The position numbers and the translations under genes are program-made. A stretch of 63,076 bases of DNA from an uncultured Oscillibacter sp. (GTDB lineage: Bacteria; Bacillota; Clostridia; Oscillospirales; Oscillospiraceae), in NCBI GenBank assembly GCA_910584075.1, contig CAJTZI010000010.1, positions 1 to 63,076 of the forward strand. The letters run 5' to 3'. The notes below the pieces were generated by a model. That model searched no databases and was not told where the DNA came from. It saw only the letters and a program-made list of their open reading frames with translations. Positions 35,961 to 44,159 of this stretch are shown one piece after another. How positions within the stretch are numbered: the stretch's first letter is position 1; every line of letters begins with the position of its first letter.

Positions 35961-37127
35961 TCAGTCCAGATGGTGCAGGTAGGTCAGGGGAGCGTTTTCT
36001 CCGGAGAGAATGGTGTAGAGGTCCGTGATCAGGTCCCCCAGGCCCAGGCTCTCCTGAAAGAGATTCTTCCCGGTACACCAGACGTTTCCCTCCTGTACGG
36101 CCTTGAAGTCCGCCAGGATGCCGCTTTTCTCCAGCAGCTGGTCCACGGTCTGGAGCTCGCCGTCTATGGCGCTGTTGTAGATTAGAATATCCGTATTTCG
36201 GGCGCCCTCGTAAAAGGACTCCATCTGCATGTTCATGGTGGACTTGGCCCCCTCGCCGCTCTCCAGGTCCGGGAAAGCGTAGACGCCTCCGGCCAGCCCG
36301 ATGGACTTGGCGATGTAATCCCCGGAGCGGCGCACGTTCACCGTCCCGGCGGAGGTGATGTAGAAAAAGGCCACGGTCTTTCCCGTGTTCTCCTGCTCCA
36401 GAATGGGGGCCAGCCGCTCCATGAGGCCGTCAAAGTAGTCTGCGGCCTCCGCCTCCTTTCCCAGCAAAGAGGCATAGAGCTTGATCCACTCCATGCGGCC
36501 CAAGGGGTGGCTCTCGTAGCTGGAGCGCTCCACCAGCACCGGGACGCCCAGCCGCTCCAGCTGCTCCTTGACCTCCGGGTTGTGGTAGATCATGGTGGAC
36601 TCCACCGCCAGATCGCATCCCAGGTCCAGAATACGCTCGTAGTCCGGGGCGCCGTACTTTCCGGCAAAGACCATGCGGCCCGCCTCCATGGCCTCCCGGG
36701 CCTCCTCAATATACCAGCCGTCGGCGTTCAGACCGGCCAGGGTGATGGTGTCGATGGCGTCCAGCTGCCGGAAGAGGTCCATGGCGGAGGTGGCCACTAG
36801 ATAGATGCTGTCCAGGGGCTGGCGCAGCACCGTGACCTCCTCCGGAACGCCGAAGGGGACCTCCGCCCCCTCCGGCACCACCAGATAGCGGTTTCCGTCT
36901 CCAATGGCGATCTTCTGATAACCATTTGTATAGTATTCCACAGAAAATTGCTCTGCGTAGAGAAGCTCCAGACTGCGCTCATACTCCAGCGCGTCCCAGG
37001 AGAGGGCCTGAGGCACCTCTGGCTCCGGTGAAAGCTGCGGCTCTGCCCTCTGGGTGCAGCCGCAGAGGACCAGCAGAGCCAGCAGCGTCAGAAGCCCCCG
37101 GCGGGGCAGACGGCTGCGTTTGATCAT
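35961..37127 (-). CDS. ABC transporter substrate-binding lipoprotein (iron/cobalamin type)
   Basis: A 388-aa predicted lipoprotein: basic start MIKRSRLPRRG, a hydrophobic core and a cysteine in LVLCGCTQR, then a two-lobe periplasmic-binding-protein fold of the TroA/FepB type (for example SIYLVATSAMDLFRQLDAID, GCDLAVESTMIYHNPEVKEQ and GKTVAFFYITSAGTVNVR). It feeds the FecCD permease. ATG 37127 overlaps the stop of the upstream lipoprotein gene. The ligand could be cobalt or iron chelate, haem-like tetrapyrrole or corrinoid; position in the B12 operon favours the last or a metal. Confidence 0.85.
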   Translation of the reverse strand: MIKRSRLPRRGLLTLLALLVLCGCTQRAEPQLSPEPEVPQALSWDALEYERSLELLYAEQFSVEYYTNGYQKIAIGDGNRYLVVPEGAEVPFGVPEEVTVLRQPLDSIYLVATSAMDLFRQLDAIDTITLAGLNADGWYIEEAREAMEAGRMVFAGKYGAPDYERILDLGCDLAVESTMIYHNPEVKEQLERLGVPVLVERSSYESHPLGRMEWIKLYASLLGKEAEAADYFDGLMERLAPILEQENTGKTVAFFYITSAGTVNVRRSGDYIAKSIGLAGGVYAFPDLESGEGAKSTMNMQMESFYEGARNTDILIYNSAIDGELQTVDQLLEKSGILADFKAVQEGNVWCTGKNLFQESLGLGDLITDLYTILSGENAPLTYLHHLD

Positions 37128-38053
37128 GACGCGCTTTTGATGGAGGCGGAGTCGAAGCACAATGTGTACTCGATCTCATGGGGGGTGCTCATGGCGGTGG
37201 TGTCGGCATAGACCACCAGCTTGCGGTCAAAGGACGCCACCGGGATCTCAAAGGAGGAGTTGCCCTCGGTGTTCAGGGGGAGGAACTTCTCCTCCTCAAT
37301 CCGCATATAGTCGTAGCTGGAGCTGCCCCAGACGATGGTGGCATAGGCGCTGCCGCCCTCCACCCGTAGGGAGGCGGGGGACTCCACCTTGGCCTTGCCG
37401 GAGCCGCCCTCCAGCTGGACGGAGACAGTGTAGCTGCCGTCAGCCAGCCCCAGATTCTCCGCAGTGGTGAAGACGCCCTCCCGGAAGGCCTCCAAGGGAA
37501 GAGAGTCCGCCCGGAAGACCAGGGTGCGGTCATACCACATTTCCTTCTTTTTGCTGTATGCGGCGCAGTCCAGTCCCGCGTCCAGGGCCTCCACGGGGAG
37601 AGTGAAGGTGTGGGCGCCGTCTCCATCCGCGGCGTAGGGAATCAGGGTGCTCTCCTCCGCCTGGGCGGCCTCCTCTCCGGTGCCGGGGAAGACATACAGA
37701 TAGCCTGTGCCGCCCATGTGCATCACAGCGGTCATGGTCCCCTCCGCCACAGTCAGCTCACAGGCGGTGATGTTGAACATGGAGGAGCTGGAATCCACCG
37801 TGATGGAATAAACGCCGTCCTGAAGCGCATCGGCGTAGACAGGCACCATGCCGGGAGCCACCACATCCTCCACCGGAGCCATCTGACCGGCAGAGGCCAC
37901 GTCGGATTTGGGGGCCTCCGGGGCTTCCGGCTCCGCCGCAGGAGGCGGCGTCTCCGGTTCGGCGGGGGCAGTATCCGGCGCGGCATTGCAGCTGGCGGCC
38001 AGCAGGACAGTCAGAATCAGGGAAAACAGCAAAAGAAAGGACTTTTTCATCAT
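37124..38053 (-). CDS. Accessory lipoprotein of unknown function in the cobalamin operon
   Basis: A 309-aa predicted lipoprotein: signal peptide MMKKSFLLLFSLILTVLLAA with the lipid Cys after it, then an Ala/Pro/Glu-rich linker (residues 25-65). Two similar beta-rich segments follow: the first begins DGVYSITVDSSSSMFNITAC and the second DGSYTVSVQLEGGSGKAKV. The repeat of the D-G-x-Y-x-V start and later KEMWYDRTLVF and RKLVVYADTTAMS suggests tandem domains that could resemble NEAT-like haem-binding sandwiches. The assignment is uncertain. It lies between the chelatase and the binding protein, so it may pass substrate to the importer. Confidence 0.7.
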   Translation of the reverse strand: MMKKSFLLLFSLILTVLLAASCNAAPDTAPAEPETPPPAAEPEAPEAPKSDVASAGQMAPVEDVVAPGMVPVYADALQDGVYSITVDSSSSMFNITACELTVAEGTMTAVMHMGGTGYLYVFPGTGEEAAQAEESTLIPYAADGDGAHTFTLPVEALDAGLDCAAYSKKKEMWYDRTLVFRADSLPLEAFREGVFTTAENLGLADGSYTVSVQLEGGSGKAKVESPASLRVEGGSAYATIVWGSSSYDYMRIEEEKFLPLNTEGNSSFEIPVASFDRKLVVYADTTAMSTPHEIEYTLCFDSASIKSAS

Positions 38054-38141
38054 GATAACCTCCGTGTTTTGCACGGCAGGCCGGAGCAAGTGCCCAGCCT
38101 GCCGCGTGATGTGGCTGATGTATGGGCTCTGAAACGGTTTT

Positions 38142-39152
38142 TCAGCCCAGAGTGTCAATGGCGGCCTGCGCGTGGGCGGCCAGCAGATTCTGAATGGCCT
38201 CGTACTCGCCCAGGCCCTTCAAAACGCATTCCACCTCGTAGCCGGCACTTTCAAACGCGCTCTTCCAGGTGTCCTCGTCGTCTCCGGCCATGTCGTTGTT
38301 GGCGTGGTCGCCGGCGACGATCATCATGGGCTGAAGCACCACCCGCTCATAGCTGCCCGCCTGGACCAGCGCCAGCACATCGTCCAGGGTGGGGGCGGCC
38401 TCCACGGTGCCGATGAAGCAGTTTGAGTACCCGGCGCCGGTCATTACCTGCTGCATTTTGGCGTAGACGCTATTGGCGGCGGCCTCCGATCCGTGGCCCA
38501 TGAAGCAGATGGCGGTCTTGCCGTCGTCGTACTGGGCGGCGGCCTCCGCCATGACCTTGGCCACAATCTGGAAGTCCTCGTCGGAGGTCAGCAGGGGCGC
38601 ACCGATGGCCATGGCCTCAAAGGCGTCGGCGTACTGGGCGGCCTCGTTGACCACATCGTTGTACTCCAGGCCGTCCATCAGATGGGTGGGCTGGATCACC
38701 AGACGCTTGACCCCGTTTTCCACGGCCCGGTCCAGGGCCTGACCCACGTTGTCAATGATCTCGCCGTCCCGGCGCTGGACGCGGTCGATGATGATTTGGG
38801 CGGTGAAGGCCCGGCGGACGGACCAGTCCGGAAAGGCCGCCTCCATGGACTCCTCAACGGCGCCGATGGTCAGCCGGCGGTTGTCGTTGTAGCTGGTGCC
38901 GAAGCTGATGACCAGCAGCTCGTCCGCGCCGATGCCGTCCTGATTCCGGGGATTATCCAGGGAGGCGTCGCCGGTGGTGTAGTCCTCGCCATCGTCCTCC
39001 ACGGGCTCCGCGGCGCCGTTTTCAGCAGGGGCGTTCTGACTGGGGACGGGTTCCCGGGGGGCGTCAGGAGTCTTGTTTCCGCCGCATCCGGCCAGCAGTC
39101 CGGCGGCCAGGGCGGCCGCGGCCAGCAGGGAAAGCAGTTTCTTCTTGTTCAT
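38142..39152 (-). CDS. cbiK: Sirohydrochlorin cobaltochelatase CbiK, exported lipoprotein form
   Basis: A 336-aa protein. An N-terminal lipoprotein signal (LLAGCGGN) and an acidic linker to about residue 75 precede a CbiK chelatase domain: LLVISFGTSYNDNRRLTIGAVE at the start, VIQPTHLMDGLEYND, AICFMGHGSEAAANSVYAKM with a metal-ligand His, and LQPMMIVAGDHANNDMAGDD with another. CbiK inserts Co2+ into sirohydrochlorin. Cytoplasmic CbiK is about 260 aa; the extra length here is signal and linker. It is the first gene after the B12 riboswitch, with AGGAGG before the ATG. Confidence 0.9.
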   Translation of the reverse strand: MNKKKLLSLLAAAALAAGLLAGCGGNKTPDAPREPVPSQNAPAENGAAEPVEDDGEDYTTGDASLDNPRNQDGIGADELLVISFGTSYNDNRRLTIGAVEESMEAAFPDWSVRRAFTAQIIIDRVQRRDGEIIDNVGQALDRAVENGVKRLVIQPTHLMDGLEYNDVVNEAAQYADAFEAMAIGAPLLTSDEDFQIVAKVMAEAAAQYDDGKTAICFMGHGSEAAANSVYAKMQQVMTGAGYSNCFIGTVEAAPTLDDVLALVQAGSYERVVLQPMMIVAGDHANNDMAGDDEDTWKSAFESAGYEVECVLKGLGEYEAIQNLLAAHAQAAIDTLG

Positions 39153-39237
39153 CTGTGTACTCCTCCTTGTGTTTCCGGGGCGGAAACCATCTCCGCCCTC
39201 TCTGATGTATGGTGAAATTTTACATCAGCGGCTTCAG

Positions 39238-39364
39238 GGTACAGGAATACGCAGGACAAAAAAAGCAGTCATCTTCAAGAAGATGACCACAAGCGCAAGC
39301 CCGTTAAGGGGAAGCGGTACAATCAAGCCCTCGTGATCTGGAACACCGGATGGTATTCCTGTAC
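39238..39364. repeat. 13-bp inverted repeat flanking the riboswitch terminator
   Basis: GGTACAGGAATAC (39238-39250) and GTATTCCTGTACC (39352-39364) are perfectly complementary. One arm starts just after the aptamer and the other just after the terminator T-tract, so pairing would enclose the terminator in a loop. Confidence 0.7.
39257..39287 (-). terminator. Regulatory terminator of the cobalamin riboswitch
   Basis: On the minus strand GTCATCTTC and GAAGATGAC form a 9-bp stem (39268-39287), followed by a run of seven or eight T (39257-39264). It stands between the B12 aptamer and cbiK, so it is probably the expression platform. Confidence 0.8.
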
Positions 39365-39367
39365 CAG

Positions 39368-39560
39368 CAGGCGGCAGGTTTCCTGACTCGTAAATCATCG
39401 CGCGCCATCGCCTTCCCGGCTTTCGCCAGTGGCTGTCCTGTTTCGACTGAGACAGCGCGCTCATTACATACAGTGACGAGATCGTACAGGCCTTGCACCT
39501 GTTTCCCTATTACCCGCTCCCCTCAAGAAGAGAACGGCTCCGACTGCTTTGCGATATTTA
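39368..39560 (-). ncRNA. Cobalamin (B12) riboswitch
   Basis: Read on the minus strand, the conserved aptamer blocks appear in order: GGGTAATAGGGAAACAGGTG, then a CAAGGCCTGTACG segment, ACAGCCACTGG with the B12-box-like GCCGGGAAGGCG, and the closing GAGTCAGGAAACCTGCC. The promoter at 39573-39601 starts the transcript just upstream. It precedes cbiK and thus the whole B12 operon, and should repress it when cobalamin is plentiful. Confidence 0.93.
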
Positions 39561-39572
39561 TTTTTCGACATC

Positions 39573-39601
39573 ATTATACTACATTGCGGCTGAAAACGCA
39601 A
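39573..39601 (-). promoter_or_regulatory. Promoter of the cobalamin operon
   Basis: Minus strand TTGCGT (39596-39601) and TATAAT (39573-39578), 17 bp apart, immediately upstream of the riboswitch. Confidence 0.7.
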
Positions 39602-39620
39602 GCCCCGGCCGGCATTTTCT

Positions 39621-39899
39621 TCACGGCTCTCGGGACTGCTTTGACGCTGCCTCCGAAAATTTTTGGATGATATGGCCGTAATTCTCCGGCCGGTGGGGGA
39701 TGGTGCAGGCGCTGCAATCCTTGATGCCGGAGGCGGTGTAGGTGAATTTTCCGCCGCACTGGTCCCCCATGAGGTACAAAGGGCAGTAGCAGAAGAGGCA
39801 GTTGAAGGACGCCTCGTCCACCCCCTGGTGGCAGGGGAAGAACTCGCAGTCTCTGTGGGAGAAGTGGGAGTAGTTTTTATCGCGCCAGGATTCGTCCAT
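39621..39899 (-). CDS. Cysteine-rich small domain protein (PF04071-like)
   Basis: A 92-aa protein with eight cysteines: RDCEFFPCH, FNCLFCYCPLYL, DQCGG and DCSACTIPH. This matches the cysteine-rich small domain often found near cobalamin or metal genes and presumed to bind a metal cluster. It starts at 39899 with GAGAGGAG upstream. It lies just ahead of the B12 riboswitch promoter, on the same strand but outside the riboswitch-controlled unit. Confidence 0.75.
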   Translation of the reverse strand: MDESWRDKNYSHFSHRDCEFFPCHQGVDEASFNCLFCYCPLYLMGDQCGGKFTYTASGIKDCSACTIPHRPENYGHIIQKFSEAASKQSREP

Positions 39900-39940
39900 G
39901 GAAAAGCTCCTCTCTATTTTGGAATTTTGGAATTCATGTT

Positions 39941-40909
39941 TTACAGCGCCACAATGGCGGACACCAGCAGGGGCACCGCCAGGGAGAGAATCACACCGCT
40001 GGTGAAGGAGTAGATGGTGATCCGCTCATGGGTGGCGCCGATCACCACGGGGAGGACTGTGTCCATGGCCGCCGCGCCCGGCAGGGCCACACTCTCCACA
40101 AAACCGATTCGCCGGGCCACCAGAGGGATGGTCAAAATGGCGAAGACCTCCCGCATGACATTGGCCAGGAAGCACACGGCGGACACCGGCAGGGAATAGG
40201 GCGCCAGCAGACTGGGGGCCAGGGAGTACCAGCCAAAGCCGGCGGCCACCGCCATGGCGTCCTTGGGGCCGATCTCCAGTGCCAGCCCTGCCAGGGCCGC
40301 CGCCGCCAGGGAGCCGGCAGCCACCGCCACGGGGATCAGCAGCACCTTGAAGCCGGCGGTTTTGATGTCGGAGACCACTGTGCCCTGGCGGCCCATGTCC
40401 ATGCCCACCAGAAACAGCAGCAGGTACAGCCCCAGATCGATCACCTGCCCGCAGTAGGCCACAATGGCGTCCGGAACCAGGAAATAGCCCGCCAGCATGC
40501 CCAGGGCCACCGCGCCCACGATCCACTTGGTCAGGGAGTTGTCGGCCTTCCGGCCGCCCGCGCCCTCTGCCTCCGGTGCGGCGGCGCTGCCCGCCGGCAG
40601 GCCCTGCCGGTCCAGCCGGAGTACAAAGCGGCGCAGAAGCCACAGGGCCAGAACGGACCCGGCCATAGCGGCCACGGTGATCAAAAAGGCGGTCCAGCCG
40701 ATCTGCCCCAGAGAGGCGATGACCTCATCGTCCGCGCCCAGCTTCACGCCCAGGGAGACAATCAGGATCATCAGCGCCGCCAGCTGGAGCTTGCCCAGCC
40801 AAGGGAGGGGCCGTGTACGCACGCCGGGGCGGGAGCCCAGCCAGGCACCCAGAGCCACCGCGGCGATGTAACCGGCCAGATTCCAAAGCGTGCCAAGAGC
40901 GGTATTCAT
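39941..40909 (-). CDS. LysO-family lysine exporter
   Basis: A 322-aa membrane protein with about eight to ten helices. The two-part architecture (DUF340-type N-terminal and C-terminal halves joined by a charged loop at residues 110-130) and motifs LYLLLFLVGMDMGRQG, GFGWYSLAPSLLAPY and GAAAMDTVLPVVIGATHERITIYSFTSG match LysO (YbjE). The family exports L-lysine and toxic analogues in E. coli. It lies by the lysine-fermentation genes, so transport of lysine or a pathway intermediate is plausible. Confidence 0.85.
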   Translation of the reverse strand: MNTALGTLWNLAGYIAAVALGAWLGSRPGVRTRPLPWLGKLQLAALMILIVSLGVKLGADDEVIASLGQIGWTAFLITVAAMAGSVLALWLLRRFVLRLDRQGLPAGSAAAPEAEGAGGRKADNSLTKWIVGAVALGMLAGYFLVPDAIVAYCGQVIDLGLYLLLFLVGMDMGRQGTVVSDIKTAGFKVLLIPVAVAAGSLAAAALAGLALEIGPKDAMAVAAGFGWYSLAPSLLAPYSLPVSAVCFLANVMREVFAILTIPLVARRIGFVESVALPGAAAMDTVLPVVIGATHERITIYSFTSGVILSLAVPLLVSAIVAL

Positions 40910-40944
40910 GAGATCACTCCGTTTTCCAAATTTTTCTCTCCTCC

Positions 40945-40973
40945 AGTATACATGGTACCCGGCGTCTGCGCAA
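40945..40973 (-). promoter_or_regulatory. Promoter of the LysO-like gene
   Basis: Minus strand TTGCGC (40968-40973) and TATACT (40945-40950), 17 bp apart, about 35 nt before the start codon. Confidence 0.6.
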
Positions 40974-41055
40974 GCGCAAGATCATAATGGTATCCATCCG
41001 AAAAAGTCATGATACGACCGCGCCGCCGGAAGACCAAATATAATGTATACGCCCG

Positions 41056-41955
41056 TCAAAGCGTATTCTCCAGCCACTGGAGCGTGAAGTCCCGGAAGCG
41101 GCGGGTCAGGGGAGATACGGGCCCGCCCCGGCGGACCGCCAGACCGATTTCCCGGTAGCGGGGGTGCTCCAGGGGGATGGCGGCTACGTTCCGCTGGCTG
41201 CCGCGTACCACCATCTCCGGCAGGATGCTGATGCCAAGCCCCTGCTCCACCATGGCCAAGATAGCGAAATCATCGTTGACGGTGTACTGGATATTGGGCC
41301 GCAGGCCCTCGTCCTGGAAGATCCGGGAGAATTCCATGTCCCAGTGCTCGTGGATGCGGATATAGGGGTCCTGGACAAAGCGGGCTGCGGGGTAGCACTC
41401 CGCCTCTGCCAGGGGGTGATCCGGAGGGAGCACCGCCAGCAGCCGGTCACGCCGCAAAAAGGAGGACTCCAGGGCGTCCCCCGACGGAAGGGCCAGAAAG
41501 CCGCAGTCCACCTGTCCCCGGCGAACCAGATCCTCCACCTCGGCGAACTCCCACTTGCTGACCAGGTCGAACCGGATGCCGGGGTAGAGAGACAGAAATT
41601 CTTTCATAATGCCAGGAAGCCAGTGAATGGAGACGCTGGTAAAGGTGCCAACCCGCAGAGTGCCGCGGGTGAGGCCGTGGAGGGCGGAGACCTGGGTCTC
41701 CAGGGTCCGCTGGGCGTTGCACAGGGACTGGATGTCCGGCAGCAGGGACTCCCCCTGGGCGGTGAGGACCACGCCGTCCTTGTTCCGGGTCAGCAGGGTC
41801 ACGTCCCATTCCCGCTCCAGGTCGGCGATGGAGCGGCTCACCGCCGACTGCGTATACCCCATGTCCTCGGCCGCCCGGGTGATGCTCCCCAGCTCCACAG
41901 CTTTCAGGAGAATTTGACACTTGATCGTGTTCACCTTATCATTCCTTTTGCTCAT
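41056..41955 (-). CDS. LysR-family transcriptional regulator
   Basis: A 299-aa LTTR. The N-terminal winged helix is typical (LLKAVELGSITRAAEDMGYTQSAVSRSIADLE), followed by a two-lobe effector domain from residue 90. It lies next to the lysine region, transcribed away from a small plus-strand ORF at 42038. The shared intergenic region has two short palindromes, as expected for self-regulation. The effector is unknown; lysine or a pathway intermediate is possible. Confidence 0.9.
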   Translation of the reverse strand: MSKRNDKVNTIKCQILLKAVELGSITRAAEDMGYTQSAVSRSIADLEREWDVTLLTRNKDGVVLTAQGESLLPDIQSLCNAQRTLETQVSALHGLTRGTLRVGTFTSVSIHWLPGIMKEFLSLYPGIRFDLVSKWEFAEVEDLVRRGQVDCGFLALPSGDALESSFLRRDRLLAVLPPDHPLAEAECYPAARFVQDPYIRIHEHWDMEFSRIFQDEGLRPNIQYTVNDDFAILAMVEQGLGISILPEMVVRGSQRNVAAIPLEHPRYREIGLAVRRGGPVSPLTRRFRDFTLQWLENTL

Positions 41956-41986
41956 ATGAAATATGAGAATTATTCGCTTGTGTAAT
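41951..41986. promoter_or_regulatory. Candidate LysR operator palindromes
   Basis: CTCATAT-GAA-ATATGAG (41951-41967) is a perfect inverted repeat overlapping the LysR start codon. ATTA-N10-TAAT (41969-41986) follows and overlaps the -35 box of the divergent promoter. Both are the kind of site LTTRs bind; this is inference. Confidence 0.45.
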
Positions 41987-42006
41987 GCTTCGGGTTGGAG
42001 TATACT
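41978..42006 (+). promoter_or_regulatory. Divergent promoter facing the 44-codon ORF
   Basis: TTGTGT (41978-41983) and TATACT (42001-42006), 17 bp apart, opposite the LysR gene. Confidence 0.6.
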
Positions 42007-42037
42007 GGGTACAGAAATAAGAAAGGAGCATACAGCT

Positions 42038-42172
42038 ATGAAGAAGATCTATGAGTTTGCCGCAGTGAAGAAAGAGATGGGATTGGAGTACCTCGCCGGT
42101 GTGCCCGCCGTCGAGAAGCGGCTGTATTGGTCCAAGAGCCCCTGGTCCGCATTCCGCGTTCTCGTTCGCTGA
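42038..42172 (+). CDS. Small ORF divergent from the LysR gene (44 aa), possibly a truncated gene
   Basis: A 44-codon ORF with a good AAGGAG ribosome binding site and a matching promoter. The peptide starts MKKIYEFAAVKKEMGLEYLA and ends SPWSAFRVLVR; I do not recognise it. It runs into the terminator hairpin of the convergent transporter gene. It could be a genuine small protein controlled by the LysR regulator, or the first codons of a gene whose remainder has been lost. Confidence 0.45.
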   Translation: MKKIYEFAAVKKEMGLEYLAGVPAVEKRLYWSKSPWSAFRVLVR

Positions 42173-42181
42173 AAAGGGAAA

Positions 42182-42215
42182 TGCCGCTCCACTCCAGACG
42201 GAGTGGAGCGGCATG
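42182..42215 (-). terminator. Terminator of the NhaC-family gene
   Basis: ATGCCGCTCCACTC and GAGTGGAGCGGCAT form a 14-bp stem around a short loop; on the minus strand it is followed by TTTCCCTTTTC. Confidence 0.8.
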
Positions 42216-42248
42216 ACGCATGTGTCAGGGAAATGGTTCCTCGCTGGT

Positions 42249-43910
42249 TCAGGCCGCCTTCTTGGACTTGGTCACCTTGTCGATCACGATCATGGTGATG
42301 ACAGTGGAGACGATGGCGATCAGCAGGCAGACGATCTCCGGCACAAAGTTGATCAGGAATCCGGTGATCACGTAGTTCACGAAGGAGATGGCCGCCACGG
42401 TAACCGCGTAGGGCATCTGGGTGAGCACGTGATTGAGATGGTAGCACTGAGAGCCGGAGGAGGCCATGATGGTGGTGTCGGAGATGGGAGAGCAGTGGTC
42501 GCCGCAGACCGCGCCGCCCAGGGTGGCGCCGATGCCGACCATGAGGATGGGCACATTGTTCAGGGCCTCAGCGGTGAGGTTCTCAAAGCCGCCGGGAGTG
42601 AACACGTCCAGCACGATGGGCAGCAGGATGCCGAAGGTACCCCAGGAGGTGCCGGTAGCAAAGCCCAGGAAGCAGGCGATCAGGAAGATCACGGCGGGCA
42701 GCATGTTGTACAGGGTGGGACCGAAGGACTTCACCAGGCCGGCCACGAAGTCGGGAGCGCCCAGGCCGTCCCGGGTCACGCCGCCGATGGTCCAGGCGAA
42801 GCACAGGATCAGGATGGCGGGAACCATCTGCTTAAAGCCCTCGGGGATGCAGTCCATCAGCTCCGTAAACTTCATGGACTTGCGGATCATGAAATAGATA
42901 AAGACAAGGAGCAGAGCAACGGTGGAACCCAGAGGCAGACCGACGAAGGCGTCGGTATTGGCGAACATGCCCAGCAGGCCCTCGCCGCCGTTCTGGGCGC
43001 CGGCGTACATCAGTCCGCCCACGCAGCCGATGATCAGGATGATAACGGGGATCACCAGGTCGATGACCTTGCCGTTGGGATTGAACTTCATCTCCTCGGC
43101 GCCGGCAAAGGGACGCTCGGGCGTGGTGTAGATGTCGCCCTTCTTGGCGTTGTCCTCATGGGTCTTCATGGGGCCAAAGTCGATATCGCGCACGATCATG
43201 ACGATGATAAAGACGATGGTCAGGATTGCGTAGAAGTTGTAGGGGATGGCCCGGCAGAAGATCTGGAAGCCCAGCTCCTCATTGTTAATGACGCCGGTGA
43301 CGGCGGCAGCCCAGGAGGAGACGGGCATCATGATGCAGATGGGGGCGGCGGTGGCGTCGCACATGTAGGCCAGCTTGGCGCGGGAGATCTGGTGCCGGTC
43401 GGTGACGGGACGCATGACGTTGCCGGTGGTCAGGTTATTGAAGTAATCGTCCACGCCCAGGATGGCGGCCAGAATGAAGGTGGACCACAGGGCGCTCTTC
43501 TTGGTTTTCAGGTGCTCTACAGCCCAGTCGCCGTAGGCCTTGGAGCCGCCGGCGCGGATCATCAGGGCCACCATGGTGCCCAAAACCACCAGGAAGATCA
43601 GGATACCGGCGTTGCCGCCGATGTTATCGCCCAGGTCGGCGATCAGGGCGGTAATAGCGGCCACGGGGTTGAACTCCATCTGGATGAGGTAGCCCACCAG
43701 AATACCGAGGAACAGGGAGGAGTAGACCTCCTTGGTGATCAGCGCCAGGCCGATAGCCACGATGGGGGGAACCAGGGACAAGATGGTGCCGTAGAACCTG
43801 CTCTGGCCGTCCTCAGCCGCCAGGGCGAAGGTGGTCATGAGGGGGACCAGCGCATACATGACCAGCAGAACTTTGCCGAGTCTGTCCTTCAAATTTTTCA
43901 GGGATTGCAT
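42249..43910 (-). CDS. NhaC-family Na+/H+ antiporter-like transporter, candidate lysine transporter
   Basis: A 553-aa membrane protein with about 12 helices. Motifs include ILAAILGVDDYFNNLTTGNVMRPVTD, PISSWAAAV-like (here MPVSSWAAAV), FLGFATGTSWGTFGILLPIV and LGGAVCGDHCSPISDTTIMAS, all typical of the NhaC/YheL group. Members of this family near lysine genes have been proposed to import lysine. It is the last gene after kamE on the same strand, behind a 250-nt structured gap, with AAAGGAGG before ATG 43910. Confidence 0.85.
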   Translation of the reverse strand: MQSLKNLKDRLGKVLLVMYALVPLMTTFALAAEDGQSRFYGTILSLVPPIVAIGLALITKEVYSSLFLGILVGYLIQMEFNPVAAITALIADLGDNIGGNAGILIFLVVLGTMVALMIRAGGSKAYGDWAVEHLKTKKSALWSTFILAAILGVDDYFNNLTTGNVMRPVTDRHQISRAKLAYMCDATAAPICIMMPVSSWAAAVTGVINNEELGFQIFCRAIPYNFYAILTIVFIIVMIVRDIDFGPMKTHEDNAKKGDIYTTPERPFAGAEEMKFNPNGKVIDLVIPVIILIIGCVGGLMYAGAQNGGEGLLGMFANTDAFVGLPLGSTVALLLVFIYFMIRKSMKFTELMDCIPEGFKQMVPAILILCFAWTIGGVTRDGLGAPDFVAGLVKSFGPTLYNMLPAVIFLIACFLGFATGTSWGTFGILLPIVLDVFTPGGFENLTAEALNNVPILMVGIGATLGGAVCGDHCSPISDTTIMASSGSQCYHLNHVLTQMPYAVTVAAISFVNYVITGFLINFVPEIVCLLIAIVSTVITMIVIDKVTKSKKAA

Positions 43911-44159
43911 TGCGAAACCTCCTTTTCTCTCTTGGACCTCCGGTTCTCTCAGCCGGGGCCCACGCGAATGGATACGCCGGGGATAGGGGTTGCCTCAGAG
44001 CAGATCCCAAAATCAATTGTGAGTGGAAAATCTTGGGATGTACTCCCAATCAGCCGTCCTGTCCCGGTTACCTCCCTTCTATTACAAATGGATACCGCTT
44101 ACGGCCGGGAGTGGTTGGACTCCCGGTCTTTCGCGTTTGCCTCAGACAGGACGGACGGA
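43911..44159 (-). other. Structured spacer between kamE and the NhaC-family gene
   Basis: No gene fits here. On the minus strand CCGTCCTGTC and GACAGGACGG pair over about 80 nt and enclose a CCGGGAGT/ACTCCCGG hairpin; TTGGGA/TCCCAA follows. CTGAGGCAA and GTATCCATT each occur twice in the same order, giving an imperfect duplication. It may be a structured RNA leader or a processing site; I could not match a known riboswitch class. Confidence 0.45.
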
